Below are positions 8,816-17,171 of a stretch of 64,000 nucleotides of DNA, piece after piece (position 1 is the first letter of the stretch; every line of letters starts with the position of its first letter). This DNA comes from Anaerolineae bacterium (GTDB lineage Bacteria > Chloroflexota > Anaerolineae > Anaerolineales > Anaerolineaceae): the NCBI GenBank assembly GCA_013178295.1, contig JABLWW010000006.1, positions 152,141 to 216,140 of the forward strand. The letters run 5' to 3'. The notes below the pieces were generated by a model. The model had not been told where the DNA came from. It made no database searches and was given only the letters and a program-made list of their open reading frames with translations. Both the position numbers and the translations under genes were made by a program.

Positions 8816-10435
8816 TTACAATACATGGGCTAAAGCTTCAGCGCTCATCAAACGCCGCGTACGCGGGTAATGCTGTAGATTGAGATCCAGCAACGAGGTT
8901 GGGATCACCCGACATGCCCTCAGCCGGTCAAAGTCCTGCAAAACGTTAGCCGGAGAATCATCAGCCACGATTTGTCCCTGATCCATGAGCAGCACCCGGT
9001 TGGCAAAAATCACTGCCAGGTCAACATCATGCGTAATGAAGATGATTGCCTCAAAACCCGGCATTTGCAAAATGGCGTGCATGAAGCTCATATAATTTTG
9101 ATAATCCTGTCCGGCTGTTGGCTCATCCATGACGAGAATACGCGAGCGCATGGCAAGCACCGCAGCAATGCTCACCCGCTTTTGCTGCCCAAAAGAAAGC
9201 GCCAGCGGGGGGTTTTTCTCCATTCCGGAGAGATGCACGATTTGTATTGCTTCAGTTACCTCCTTCCTGATTTGTTCTTCTGAGTGTTGCAAATTTCTTG
9301 GCCCAAAAGCCAGTTCCTCTTCGACGGTAGGCGCAAAAAGCATGTGGCTGGGACTTTGGAACACATACCCTAGAATCTGAGCGATTTGTGCCACACTTTG
9401 CGTGTGTGTATCACGCCCGTTGACCAGCACTCTGCCCGACTTGGGCTTAAGCAGCCCAATGGCATGTTTGACCAGGGTGGTTTTTCCGGCACCATTTGCA
9501 CCCAGCACGGCAATAATATCCCCGCGCCTGATGTCCAGGTTGACTTCCTTGAGAACGGGTTTGTCCTCGTCATAGAAAAAACCAACTTGGTGAAAGCTAA
9601 CCAGGGGTGGTGTATCGGAGGCTTCGGGAGAAGGCAGGCTTGACACAAAAATCTGCGGTTTGGCTTCCTGTTTTGCCAGCTGGACGATCATTGGCGCAGG
9701 CAGTTTGACCTCGTGGTAGTTGATGGAATGATACAGATCTTCCAGACGTCCAAGATAACGGATTTCTCCCCTTTGGAGGTAAAGAACGCGATCAGGAGCA
9801 ATTTTGAGCACATCCTCTATCCGGTGTTCGACCATCAACACGGTCATCCCTTCATCCGCAAGCCGTCGCACAATGCTGAGTGTCTCCTGAGCGCTGGCTG
9901 GATCCAGGCTTGCCAAAGGCTCATCCAGCAACAGTAGATTGGGCTTCATTGCCAACACGCCTGCCAGGGCGACTTTCTGTTTTTCGCCTCCCGAAAGGTT
10001 GAATGTTTCGCGGTCACGTAAGTCTGATATTCCCAGGTGTTCTAATGCCTGGTTCGCTGCAGCCAGAATCTCCTCGCGCGGCAAACCGAGGTTTTCTAAA
10101 CCGAAAGCCACTTCGCTGATCACACGGGTGCCCAGGATTTGCCTTTCGGGGTCTTGGAGCACCGTGCCAACCATCTGGGAGATTTTTGCCAGCGGCAGCT
10201 TGGCAATGTCTATGCCGCAAAGCTGTATCTTTCCGCTCAATTCCCCCTTGTAGCTGCGTGGGATCAAACCGTTGATACAACGCGCCAGGGTGGTTTTTCC
10301 ACAGCCACTGGCACCAGCGATTAACAGAATCTCACCTTTTGCCACCGTGAGCTGAATATCCTTTAAAGCCAGTTCCTGACGGCTGCGATAGCGGAAAGAT
10401 AAATTTTCTATCAACAGCGCTGCTTCCATCAACAT
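8816..10435 (-). CDS. ecfA: ECF transporter ATPase, two ABC domains fused in one chain
   Basis: About 539 residues with two complete ABC ATPase domains. Domain 1 has Walker A GASGCGKTT, signature LSGGEKQK and Walker B LLLLDEP. Domain 2 has GANGAGKTT, LSFGQQKR and ILVMDEP. The fusion replaces the separate EcfA1 and EcfA2 proteins of most firmicutes. I prefer the ATG at 10433-10435; the frame is open to a TTG at 10453 that overlaps the upstream gene. Confidence 0.9.
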   Translation of the reverse strand: MLMEAALLIENLSFRYRSRQELALKDIQLTVAKGEILLIAGASGCGKTTLARCINGLIPRSYKGELSGKIQLCGIDIAKLPLAKISQMVGTVLQDPERQILGTRVISEVAFGLENLGLPREEILAAANQALEHLGISDLRDRETFNLSGGEKQKVALAGVLAMKPNLLLLDEPLASLDPASAQETLSIVRRLADEGMTVLMVEHRIEDVLKIAPDRVLYLQRGEIRYLGRLEDLYHSINYHEVKLPAPMIVQLAKQEAKPQIFVSSLPSPEASDTPPLVSFHQVGFFYDEDKPVLKEVNLDIRRGDIIAVLGANGAGKTTLVKHAIGLLKPKSGRVLVNGRDTHTQSVAQIAQILGYVFQSPSHMLFAPTVEEELAFGPRNLQHSEEQIRKEVTEAIQIVHLSGMEKNPPLALSFGQQKRVSIAAVLAMRSRILVMDEPTAGQDYQNYMSFMHAILQMPGFEAIIFITHDVDLAVIFANRVLLMDQGQIVADDSPANVLQDFDRLRACRVIPTSLLDLNLQHYPRTRRLMSAEALAHVL

Positions 10436-10446
10436 GCCCCCATTTT

Positions 10447-11244
10447 CTACCAATCCGAATGTATGACCACCTCAACCCGATCGCCGATCCTGGCGCCTAG
10501 ACGGGCTGCCGCATTACCGTTGACTTCGCACAGACTTAACAAATCGCTGCTGTCAATCAGCGCCAGCAGTTCACCGGGGCTGCCATCGCCATAGGCGCAC
10601 GCCAGTCGGCGGATAATATGCCTGCCAAAGCGGATCTCCTGTATCTGTAGGCTTTTCAAATACGAGCGGTCAATATTGGTTGCCAGGTTGCCAAAATGAT
10701 CAATATGAATAATCTCTCCGTGCAACACATCTCTGGAAGCCTTGGGGAAGGGAAAATGCAGACGCACCGGGTCTGTAATTAGATCTCCCATTTCCTCAAG
10801 GGGAATGCCATTGGCAAGATGCGCAGCAACTGGTGCAAAGATATCGCGCCCGTGAAACACGTTACTGACATCTGACAGCCAGAAGGCGGGTTTATTGAGG
10901 TGGACAATGGCAAGTGATTGTTTGCGTTGCTCAGCCCGCCGTAGCGCCTGTGTGATCAGACCGTTATCCGGGGCAACAACAAAGTAGGGGCCGAGGCGCG
11001 CAGCGATTGGTCGCCTTTGTGTACCTACACCGGGGTCAACGACAGCGAGATGGACTGTGCCAGGGGGAAAATACGCAATGGCTCTTCCCAATGTCAGGGC
11101 GCCTGCCATCAAGTCCTGCGGCGGCACCAGGTGAGAAATATCTGCGATGTGTGCGTCGGGCGCAATGCCCCAAATGACACCCTTAAGAACGCCAGCATAG
11201 CCGTCTTCAAGACCAAAATCGGTTGTCAACGTGATATATTTCAT
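10447..11244 (-). CDS. S-adenosylmethionine hydroxide adenosyltransferase (DUF62 / SAM hydrolase)
   Basis: 265 residues of the chlorinase/fluorinase-like family: N-terminal ITLTTDFGLEDGYAGVLKG, then VVDPGVGTQRR and VVAPDNGL in the SAM-binding region. Most members hydrolyse SAM to adenosine and methionine with water as the nucleophile. It is the first gene of the operon with the fused EcfA, S and T genes. The pairing suggests that the transporter handles a linked metabolite. A -10 box and a palindrome lie just upstream. Confidence 0.85.
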   Translation of the reverse strand: MKYITLTTDFGLEDGYAGVLKGVIWGIAPDAHIADISHLVPPQDLMAGALTLGRAIAYFPPGTVHLAVVDPGVGTQRRPIAARLGPYFVVAPDNGLITQALRRAEQRKQSLAIVHLNKPAFWLSDVSNVFHGRDIFAPVAAHLANGIPLEEMGDLITDPVRLHFPFPKASRDVLHGEIIHIDHFGNLATNIDRSYLKSLQIQEIRFGRHIIRRLACAYGDGSPGELLALIDSSDLLSLCEVNGNAAARLGARIGDRVEVVIHSDW

Positions 11245-11253
11245 GGCACTCTG

Positions 11254-11285
11254 TTCACATGTGAAACTGCTATGGGTTTATTATA
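11254..11285 (-). promoter_or_regulatory. -10 box and 12-bp palindrome before the SAM hydrolase-ECF operon
   Basis: On the minus strand TATAAT (11285-11280) is followed by the perfect palindrome TTCACATGTGAA (11265-11254), ten bases before the ATG. In this position a bound protein would block initiation. No good -35 hexamer is visible. The regulator is unknown. Confidence 0.5.
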
Positions 11286-11502
11286 GAATACTTCTGCCAG
11301 GCGGGGCGCTCTGTGCCCCTTTTAATTCTTAAAAACTTACCAAATTGTCATGAGAGCAAATTGCAAAGCTTCATGGTTTGCACGCTAATAGTGAAGGGGT
11401 ATCCTAAAATATCCCTTTGCAGAAAGAGACTTGACAAGCAGCCAGCCGTTTTCATCGTTCAAAGGGATTCCAGAGGTTAGAAATTCGTGGGGGGAACAAT
11501 AA

Positions 11503-11573
11503 AGGCGACGATGGGATTTGAACCCATGATCAGGGTTTTGCAGACCCTTGCCTTGCCACTTGGCCACGTCGCC
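11503..11573 (-). tRNA. tRNA-Cys (GCA)
   Basis: 71 bases, read on the minus strand. It folds as a cloverleaf: acceptor GGCGACG with CGTCGCC, anticodon loop CTGCAAA with anticodon GCA, T arm GGGTTCAAATCCC. The discriminator is U, the cysteine identity base. CCA is not encoded. It is cotranscribed after tRNA-Gly. Confidence 0.95.
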
Positions 11574-11581
11574 GTTTTAGC

Positions 11582-11617
11582 TGCAAATGGGTCGCACTTT
11601 CTACGACCCATTTTGCA
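11582..11617 (-). repeat. long hairpin between the two tRNAs
   Basis: Arms at 11582-11594 and 11604-11617 pair over 13 bp with one bulged base around a 9-base loop. It fills nearly all of the spacer between tRNA-Gly and tRNA-Cys. It could guide processing of the dicistronic transcript or act as a weak terminator between the tRNAs; there is no T-tract. Confidence 0.6.
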
Positions 11618-11619
11618 AG

Positions 11620-11692
11620 AGCGGGCGATGGGACTCGAACCCACGACCTTCTCCTTGGCAAGGAGACATTCTACCAACTGAACCACGCCCGC
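11620..11692 (-). tRNA. tRNA-Gly (GCC)
   Basis: 73 bases on the minus strand. Acceptor GCGGGCG pairs with CGCCCGC, anticodon loop TTGCCAA has anticodon GCC, and the T arm is GTGGGTTCGAGTCCCAT. The discriminator is U. CCA is not encoded. Confidence 0.95.
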
Positions 11693-11712
11693 AAAATCCT
11701 GTTTGCAACCGT

Positions 11713-11741
11713 AGTATAACAAAATTCAGGGGAGTCGTCAA
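11713..11741 (-). promoter_or_regulatory. promoter of the tRNA-Gly/tRNA-Cys unit
   Basis: Minus strand: TTGACG (11741-11736), 17-base spacer, TATACT (11718-11713). This is close to the sigma-70-type consensus and sits 20 bases before tRNA-Gly. Confidence 0.8.
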
Positions 11742-11808
11742 CCTTAACCAAAATTTTTTTGTGGAGATTCTGCTCTGGGGGTTTATAATCTGTGGCAGGA
11801 GGTGCGCT

Positions 11809-13068
11809 GTGAAGATTTTGCTTGCCTACGGTCGTTCGGGGCTTGAAGTTGAGTTGCCTGATGAATTTGAGGTCATCCGCCCGGTTCATGTCCCTGGATT
11901 AAAGGACGAGGCGGGCGCTATCCGTTGTGCATTGCGTCAGCCGATCGGTGCGCCGTCGCTACACAGCCTGGTTAAGCCAGGAGATCGGGTGGTGGTAGCT
12001 CACAGCGACATCACCCGTGCAACGCCTAATGATCGTCTTCTTCCGCCCCTGCTGGCTGAACTTGAACAAGCTGGTGTGCGGCGTGAGGATATCACCCTGC
12101 TTTGTGCGCTGGGTGCGCATCGTAAACAAACAGAAGCTGAGACACGCGCTTTGCTGGGAGAGGCTATTGTCGAGCGGTATTGTTGTTTGCAGCACGATGG
12201 CAGCGATGATGCGGCGCTCGTTTCGCTTGGGCAGACAAAATTTGGTCATCCAGTGCGCTTGAACCGCCTATTGGTCGAGGCAGATTTCAAAATCCTCACG
12301 GGTTTTATTGAACCGCATCTTTATGCAGGCTTCAGTGGCGGACCAAAGTGTGTACTGCCGGGTTTAGCGGGTGCCGAAAGCGTGCTCAGCAATCATGGCG
12401 TGGATATGATTTCGCATCCCAATGCTCGCTGGGGTATCACCGAAGGGAATCCGCTCTGGGAAGAAATGATGGATATGGCGTTGCGCATTGACAGGGTTTT
12501 CCTTCTGAATGTGGCGCTTAATCGTGCGCGTGAGATAACAGCAGTGTTTGCTGGTGACTTGTGCATTGCCCACCGAGAGGGTTGTGAGTTTGTGCGTCGC
12601 CACGCAATGGTGAAAGTGGAGCAGCCGTTTGATGTGGTCATCACCACCAACAGCGGCTATCCGTTAGACCAGAACCTGTATCAGGGTGCGAAAGGAATGA
12701 GTGCGGCGGCGCAGATTGTTCGCCAGGGTGGGGCGATCCTTCTTGTGGCAGCTTGTGAGGACGGGTTGCCGGGCGAGAGCAATTATGCCCGTTTGCTTGA
12801 GCGCGCTGGCTCTTTGCAGGGGGTGCGGGATATGTTGTCTCAGCCTGGTTTTAGCGAGATGGACCAGTGGGGTGTCCAGGTGCAGGCACAGGTACAATCT
12901 AAAGCAGATGTATATGTGTACAGTGGCTGTCTGTCTGAGGAAGAAATTGGCAAGGCGCTGCTGATACCCTGCCGCGATCTGGAGGAGGCGTTGTTGTCGC
13001 TCCCTGCCAGGTATGGCAAGCGGGTGTGTGTTCTACCTGAAGGTCCGCAAGTGATTGCCTATGTGTAA
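11809..13068 (+). CDS. LarA-like (lactate racemase family, DUF2088) protein
   Basis: 419 residues. The frame is open upstream across the tRNAs, but the GTG at 11809 has AGGAGG six bases before it and gives a normal family N-terminus. Family features are the VVAHSDITRATP segment, LCALGAHRKQ and GFIEPHLYAGFSGGPKCVLPG split over residues near 165-190. LarA proteins bind a nickel-pincer nucleotide and racemise or epimerise 2-hydroxy acids. No larB, larC or larE maturation genes are nearby, so the substrate and cofactor state remain open. Confidence 0.82.
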   Translation: MKILLAYGRSGLEVELPDEFEVIRPVHVPGLKDEAGAIRCALRQPIGAPSLHSLVKPGDRVVVAHSDITRATPNDRLLPPLLAELEQAGVRREDITLLCALGAHRKQTEAETRALLGEAIVERYCCLQHDGSDDAALVSLGQTKFGHPVRLNRLLVEADFKILTGFIEPHLYAGFSGGPKCVLPGLAGAESVLSNHGVDMISHPNARWGITEGNPLWEEMMDMALRIDRVFLLNVALNRAREITAVFAGDLCIAHREGCEFVRRHAMVKVEQPFDVVITTNSGYPLDQNLYQGAKGMSAAAQIVRQGGAILLVAACEDGLPGESNYARLLERAGSLQGVRDMLSQPGFSEMDQWGVQVQAQVQSKADVYVYSGCLSEEEIGKALLIPCRDLEEALLSLPARYGKRVCVLPEGPQVIAYV

Positions 13069-13206
13069 TTTTGGTTGTTTCAGAATTTTTACAACTACCC
13101 TTGAAGCGGATTTTCTGCTAAAATATTACAAACCCGTCTGGGCGGTAGAAGGGACATTGCAATTACCGCCGCAGGTGACACTTTACCATCTAAGGAGGAC
13201 TGCCCC

Positions 13207-13701
13207 TTGGATTTCATCTGGTCGCCATGGAGAATGGAATATATCACCAGCCCAAAACCAAGCCAGGAAAAGTGTATCTTCTGCGCCGCACTGGAAGAGA
13301 ACAATGACCGCGAGACGTTAATCGTCTATCGGGGCAGATTGGCATTCGCCATCCTCAATCGTTATCCCTACACCAACGGACACCTGATGGTTGTCCCTTA
13401 TGAACACCAGCCATCATTTGAGATTCTCAATCAGGAGATTCGCATTGATCTCATGGAATTAATGACACAAGCGGTTCAGGTGCTGACCAAAGTGTATTCG
13501 CCGGGCGGGTTCAACGTCGGTGCCAATATCGGCGCAGTGGCAGGGGCGGGGGTGACCGGGCATATCCACTTTCATGTCCTGCCGCGCTGGGGTGGCGATA
13601 CCAATTTCATGACTACCCTGAGCGGCACGCGTGTTCTCCCCGAAACGCTGGAAGAAACCTTCCGGCGTGTCAGCCAGACATGGAAGGAAATGTTCCCATA
13701 G
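13207..13701 (+). CDS. HIT-family nucleotide hydrolase/transferase
   Basis: 164 residues from a TTG start with AAGGAGG eight bases upstream. It begins MDFIWSPWRMEYI, the usual start of the bacterial AP4A phosphorylase-like HIT branch. CIFC is a possible zinc half-site, and GHIHFHVLPRW is the histidine triad, with the middle histidine as the nucleophile. It probably acts on dinucleoside polyphosphates or AMP conjugates. Confidence 0.88.
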   Translation: MDFIWSPWRMEYITSPKPSQEKCIFCAALEENNDRETLIVYRGRLAFAILNRYPYTNGHLMVVPYEHQPSFEILNQEIRIDLMELMTQAVQVLTKVYSPGGFNVGANIGAVAGAGVTGHIHFHVLPRWGGDTNFMTTLSGTRVLPETLEETFRRVSQTWKEMFP

Positions 13702-13747
13702 CCAGCGGAACGCGCTACCTGTTCTCGGCGCCGCTACGCGGTCATAA

Positions 13748-15184
13748 TCATTGAGCAAGCAATTCCTCAAGGATGGCGCGCGCCAGGTTTGGATCTGCCT
13801 TGCCACGCATCTTACGCATCACCTGACCCACAAACCAACCCATCAAGGTTGCCTTTCCGTTGCGGTAGTTTTCCACCTCCGCGGGATTTTCGGCAATTAC
13901 CTCCTGGCAAATGCTGCGAATAGCCGCGTCGTCGCTGACCTTCGCCAGCCCCTCGCGCGCAACGATGGCTGCTGGTGTCTCACCACTCGCCTGCACCTTT
14001 TCCAGCAGGCTCTTGCCCGTGGCGTTGTTAATCACCCCTTCATCAATCAGCCGGATAATCTCCGCCAGATGAGCAGGCAGCAGCCGTAGCTGGTCAGCTG
14101 TCATACCTTTCTCGTTGAGCATGCGCAGAACATCGTTCATCAGCCAATTGGAGACCTTTTTGGGGTCGCCGCCGTACGCTTTGACCGTCTGCTCGTAGTA
14201 ATCCGAAAGACTTCGCTCTGCCGTAAGAATATCGGCATCATACTCCGGCAAACCATACTGCGTTACAAAGCGCTGGCGGCGTTCCAGCGGCAGTTCGGGC
14301 AGAGCGGTCAGTATGCTTTTCTTCCATTCCTCGCTGATATGGAGGGGCAGCAAATCTGGCTCATGAAAATAGCGGTAATCCGCTTCGGTTTCTTTGGAGC
14401 GCATCTTTTTTAGCTTGCCGCTGTCCTCATCCCACTCCAGCGTCCAGGATTCAATTGTATGTCCGGCTTCCATCTCGCGCGCCTGGCGTTCAATTTCCTT
14501 CTGCACTGCCTCGCGCACGGCGTCAATTGAATTGACGTTCTTGATCTCCGTCTTGGGGTTCAAGTACGCTGCGCCTCTGGGGCGGATGGAAACATTGGCG
14601 TCACAACGCAGATGCCCTTTTTCCATGTCCGCTTCCGAGACGCCCAGCCAGCGTAGAAGCTGCCGCAGGCGTGTCAGATACTGTGCCGCTTCCTCCGCTG
14701 AACGCAGGTCAGGAGAGGTAACCATCTCTACAAGGGGCACGCCGCAGCGGTTAAAATCTATCAGACGTTTGCCGCCTGCATTCTTTGTCTTGCCCGCGTC
14801 CTCTTCCAGATGAAGTTTAGCAATGCGCACGCGCCGCGCTTCGTTTTGCGGCAGCGGCAGGTCAAGATAGCCACCTGTTGCCAACGGCGCTTCGTACATT
14901 GAAATCTGATACCCTTTGGGCAAATCGGGGTAGAAGTAGTTTTTACGGTCAAAGAAACTGAGCGACTGAATCTGTGCGTGCATGGCAGCCGCCAGCAGCA
15001 TTGCCTTCTCAACAGCTTTCTCATTCAAGACGGGCAACACGCCCGGTAAACCGCTGCACACCGGGCAGATATTGGTGTTGGGCGCAGCATTCCAGGAATC
15101 TGCCTTACAGGCGCAGAAAATTTTTGTCAGGGTGTTGAGCTGGATATGCGTCTCCAGCCCGATGACAGCTTCATAATCAGTCAT
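13748..15184 (-). CDS. gatB: Asp-tRNA(Asn)/Glu-tRNA(Gln) amidotransferase subunit B
   Basis: 478 residues from the ATG at 15182-15184, which overlaps the gatA stop by four bases; a longer frame lacks support. It begins YEAVIGLETHIQLNT, has the CPVCSGLPG zinc/tRNA region near residue 40, and ends with the YqeY-like helical tail that binds tRNA. It works with GatA and GatC to make Gln-tRNA or Asn-tRNA by amidation of mischarged tRNA. Confidence 0.96.
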   Translation of the reverse strand: MTDYEAVIGLETHIQLNTLTKIFCACKADSWNAAPNTNICPVCSGLPGVLPVLNEKAVEKAMLLAAAMHAQIQSLSFFDRKNYFYPDLPKGYQISMYEAPLATGGYLDLPLPQNEARRVRIAKLHLEEDAGKTKNAGGKRLIDFNRCGVPLVEMVTSPDLRSAEEAAQYLTRLRQLLRWLGVSEADMEKGHLRCDANVSIRPRGAAYLNPKTEIKNVNSIDAVREAVQKEIERQAREMEAGHTIESWTLEWDEDSGKLKKMRSKETEADYRYFHEPDLLPLHISEEWKKSILTALPELPLERRQRFVTQYGLPEYDADILTAERSLSDYYEQTVKAYGGDPKKVSNWLMNDVLRMLNEKGMTADQLRLLPAHLAEIIRLIDEGVINNATGKSLLEKVQASGETPAAIVAREGLAKVSDDAAIRSICQEVIAENPAEVENYRNGKATLMGWFVGQVMRKMRGKADPNLARAILEELLAQ

Positions 15185-16767
15185 TGACGCTCCTGAGGAC
15201 AAGCTTTTCGCCACTCTTCACTCTGAGTTGCTATTTCATACGCTCGCGCAATGCGCAGAATTTTTTCTTCCGTAAAGTCTGCTCCTAAAAACTGAATACC
15301 GATTGGCATTCCATCCGAGGCAAAACCGGCAGGGATGGAGATGCCGGGAACACCGGCATGATTGGCTGGCACAGTCAGCTGATCAGCGTACTGCATCAGC
15401 ACGGTGTCGCCATACACTTCCCCAAAGCCAAAGGCAGTAGTGGGTGTAGTGGGTGTGAGCAGTGCATCCAGGCGATATTCTCCCTGCGGGTCAAATGCTT
15501 GCTCAAAGTCGCGGCGGATCAGCGAACGTACCTGCAAAGCGCGCCGGTAATACTGTTCACTATATTGTGCTGCGCTGACGTACATTCCCATCAGGATGCG
15601 TAACTTGGGCTGCAAGCCAAATCCCTCTGCGCGGCTTTTACGGTAAAGACTGCGCAGGTCTTGCACCGGCTGCGAAGTACGGTAACCGTACTTGACACCA
15701 TCAAAACGGTGCAGGTTCGAAGCCGCCTCGACACGGCTGATGACAAAATACGCGGGAATCCCATAACGTGTGTTGGGCATGGGCACATTCTCAATAATCT
15801 CCGCCCCCATATCTGCCAGCGCGGCGGCGGCGCGGTGAACAGCCGCCGAAAAGGCTTCGGGCAATGGCTGCAGGGCATATTCGCCAGTTTGGATATCCGG
15901 TATGGCAATGCGGAAATAATCCGGAGATAACCCGATGCGCATTCCCTTTACGCCGCCCTCCAGCAAAGCAACATACTGCGGCACCTCCAGCGCTGCAGCG
16001 GTGGAATCATGATGATCTTGCCCGGCAATCACCTGCAGCATTAAAGCCGCATCCCTGACATCGCGAGCGATTGGTCCAGGGCAATCCAATGAAGAACCAA
16101 AGGCGATCATCCCATAGCGTGAAACCCGTCCATAGGTGGGCTTCATCCCCACCACCCCGCAAAAGGCTGCCGGTTGGCGGATAGAACCAGCGGTATCGCT
16201 ACCCAGCGAAAGCGGCACCTCTCTGGCTGCTACCGAAGCTGTGCTGCCACCAGAGGAACCGCCCGGAACACGGTCAGGGTTCCACGGGTTGCGCGGGCAG
16301 GGTTGAAAGGCAGACGATTCATTTGAGGAGCCGTAAGTGAACTCATCCAGGTTGACCTTGCCCACCATGACACCGCCAGCGGCTTCCATGCGCGCCACCG
16401 GGGTTGCTGTATATGGAGCAACGAAGTTTGCCAGGATACGCGAACCTGCCGTAGAAGGCGTTCCCTGCACACAGAAGATATCCTTGACGGTGAAAGGCAC
16501 GCCAGCCAGCAAGCCGGGGTCTTCTCCCGCTGCCAGCTTACGGTCAACTTCCTGTGCCTGTGCCCTGGCGCGTTCTGCCGTCAGGGTAATAAAAGCATGT
16601 ACCTTGCGGCGGTCTTCCTCTGTAAATTCGCCAGGGTCAAGCGTACCAGGACGTCCATCCACCGCCTCGATGCGCTTGAGAACAGATTCGAGAATCTCCA
16701 ATGCCGAAACCTGTCTGCTGTGCAGCAAACGAGTCAGTTCATAGGCGGATTGCGCGTATAATTCCAT
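15181..16767 (-). CDS. gatA: Asp-tRNA(Asn)/Glu-tRNA(Gln) amidotransferase subunit A
   Basis: 528 residues, about 40 longer than many GatA proteins; the extra length is in the first third and the middle. It shows the amidase-signature catalytic elements: VKDIFCVQG with the lysine, GGSSGGSTASVA, and GSDTAGSIRQPAAFCG with the serine nucleophile. It hydrolyses glutamine and channels ammonia to GatB. It starts 3 bases after the gatC stop. Confidence 0.95.
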   Translation of the reverse strand: MELYAQSAYELTRLLHSRQVSALEILESVLKRIEAVDGRPGTLDPGEFTEEDRRKVHAFITLTAERARAQAQEVDRKLAAGEDPGLLAGVPFTVKDIFCVQGTPSTAGSRILANFVAPYTATPVARMEAAGGVMVGKVNLDEFTYGSSNESSAFQPCPRNPWNPDRVPGGSSGGSTASVAAREVPLSLGSDTAGSIRQPAAFCGVVGMKPTYGRVSRYGMIAFGSSLDCPGPIARDVRDAALMLQVIAGQDHHDSTAAALEVPQYVALLEGGVKGMRIGLSPDYFRIAIPDIQTGEYALQPLPEAFSAAVHRAAAALADMGAEIIENVPMPNTRYGIPAYFVISRVEAASNLHRFDGVKYGYRTSQPVQDLRSLYRKSRAEGFGLQPKLRILMGMYVSAAQYSEQYYRRALQVRSLIRRDFEQAFDPQGEYRLDALLTPTTPTTAFGFGEVYGDTVLMQYADQLTVPANHAGVPGISIPAGFASDGMPIGIQFLGADFTEEKILRIARAYEIATQSEEWRKACPQERQ

Positions 16768-16770
16768 AAG

Positions 16771-17091
16771 CTATTCCAGCGTTGTATGGGGAATATCCGG
16801 CACCACAATATATCGTTCGCTCACCTGCGGCGCCTGGTTAAGGATCGCATCGCTGCGCTCATAAGGCTGCCATACATCCGAGCGCAGAGGGGCACTGACC
16901 TGGGATGTAAAGGTAATTCCATGCAGTGAAGGCGGGATGCTTGCATCAAGTGGGATAGCCTCCAGTTCATTGATGGCATTAAGTTGGCTGTTCAATTCAC
17001 CACGCAGATATTCGGATTCGGCATCTGTCAATTCTAAGGCAGCCAATTCCACAAGATGAGCAAACAACTCTGGCGAGATTTGTTCTTTCAT
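16771..17091 (-). CDS. gatC: Asp-tRNA(Asn)/Glu-tRNA(Gln) amidotransferase subunit C
   Basis: 106 residues from the ATG at 17089-17091, with AAGGAA six bases upstream. A longer frame to 17166 has no such site. It begins with the GatC helix (ISPELFAHLVELAALELT) and has the linker that wraps the A-B interface. First gene of gatC-gatA-gatB. Confidence 0.92.
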   Translation of the reverse strand: MKEQISPELFAHLVELAALELTDAESEYLRGELNSQLNAINELEAIPLDASIPPSLHGITFTSQVSAPLRSDVWQPYERSDAILNQAPQVSERYIVVPDIPHTTLE

Positions 17092-17171
17092 GAGCATTTC
17101 CTTGATAAAGAGGGTATAGATGCGGGGAAAGGATGCCGTTGCAAAAAGAAGTGGATACCCATCCACATCAT

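Noticed and set aside
11587-11808. Upstream extension of the LarA-like frame across the tRNA genes
   Set aside because: The frame stays open by chance over tRNA-Gly; the GTG at 11809 with an ideal ribosome site and a family-like N-terminus is the better start.
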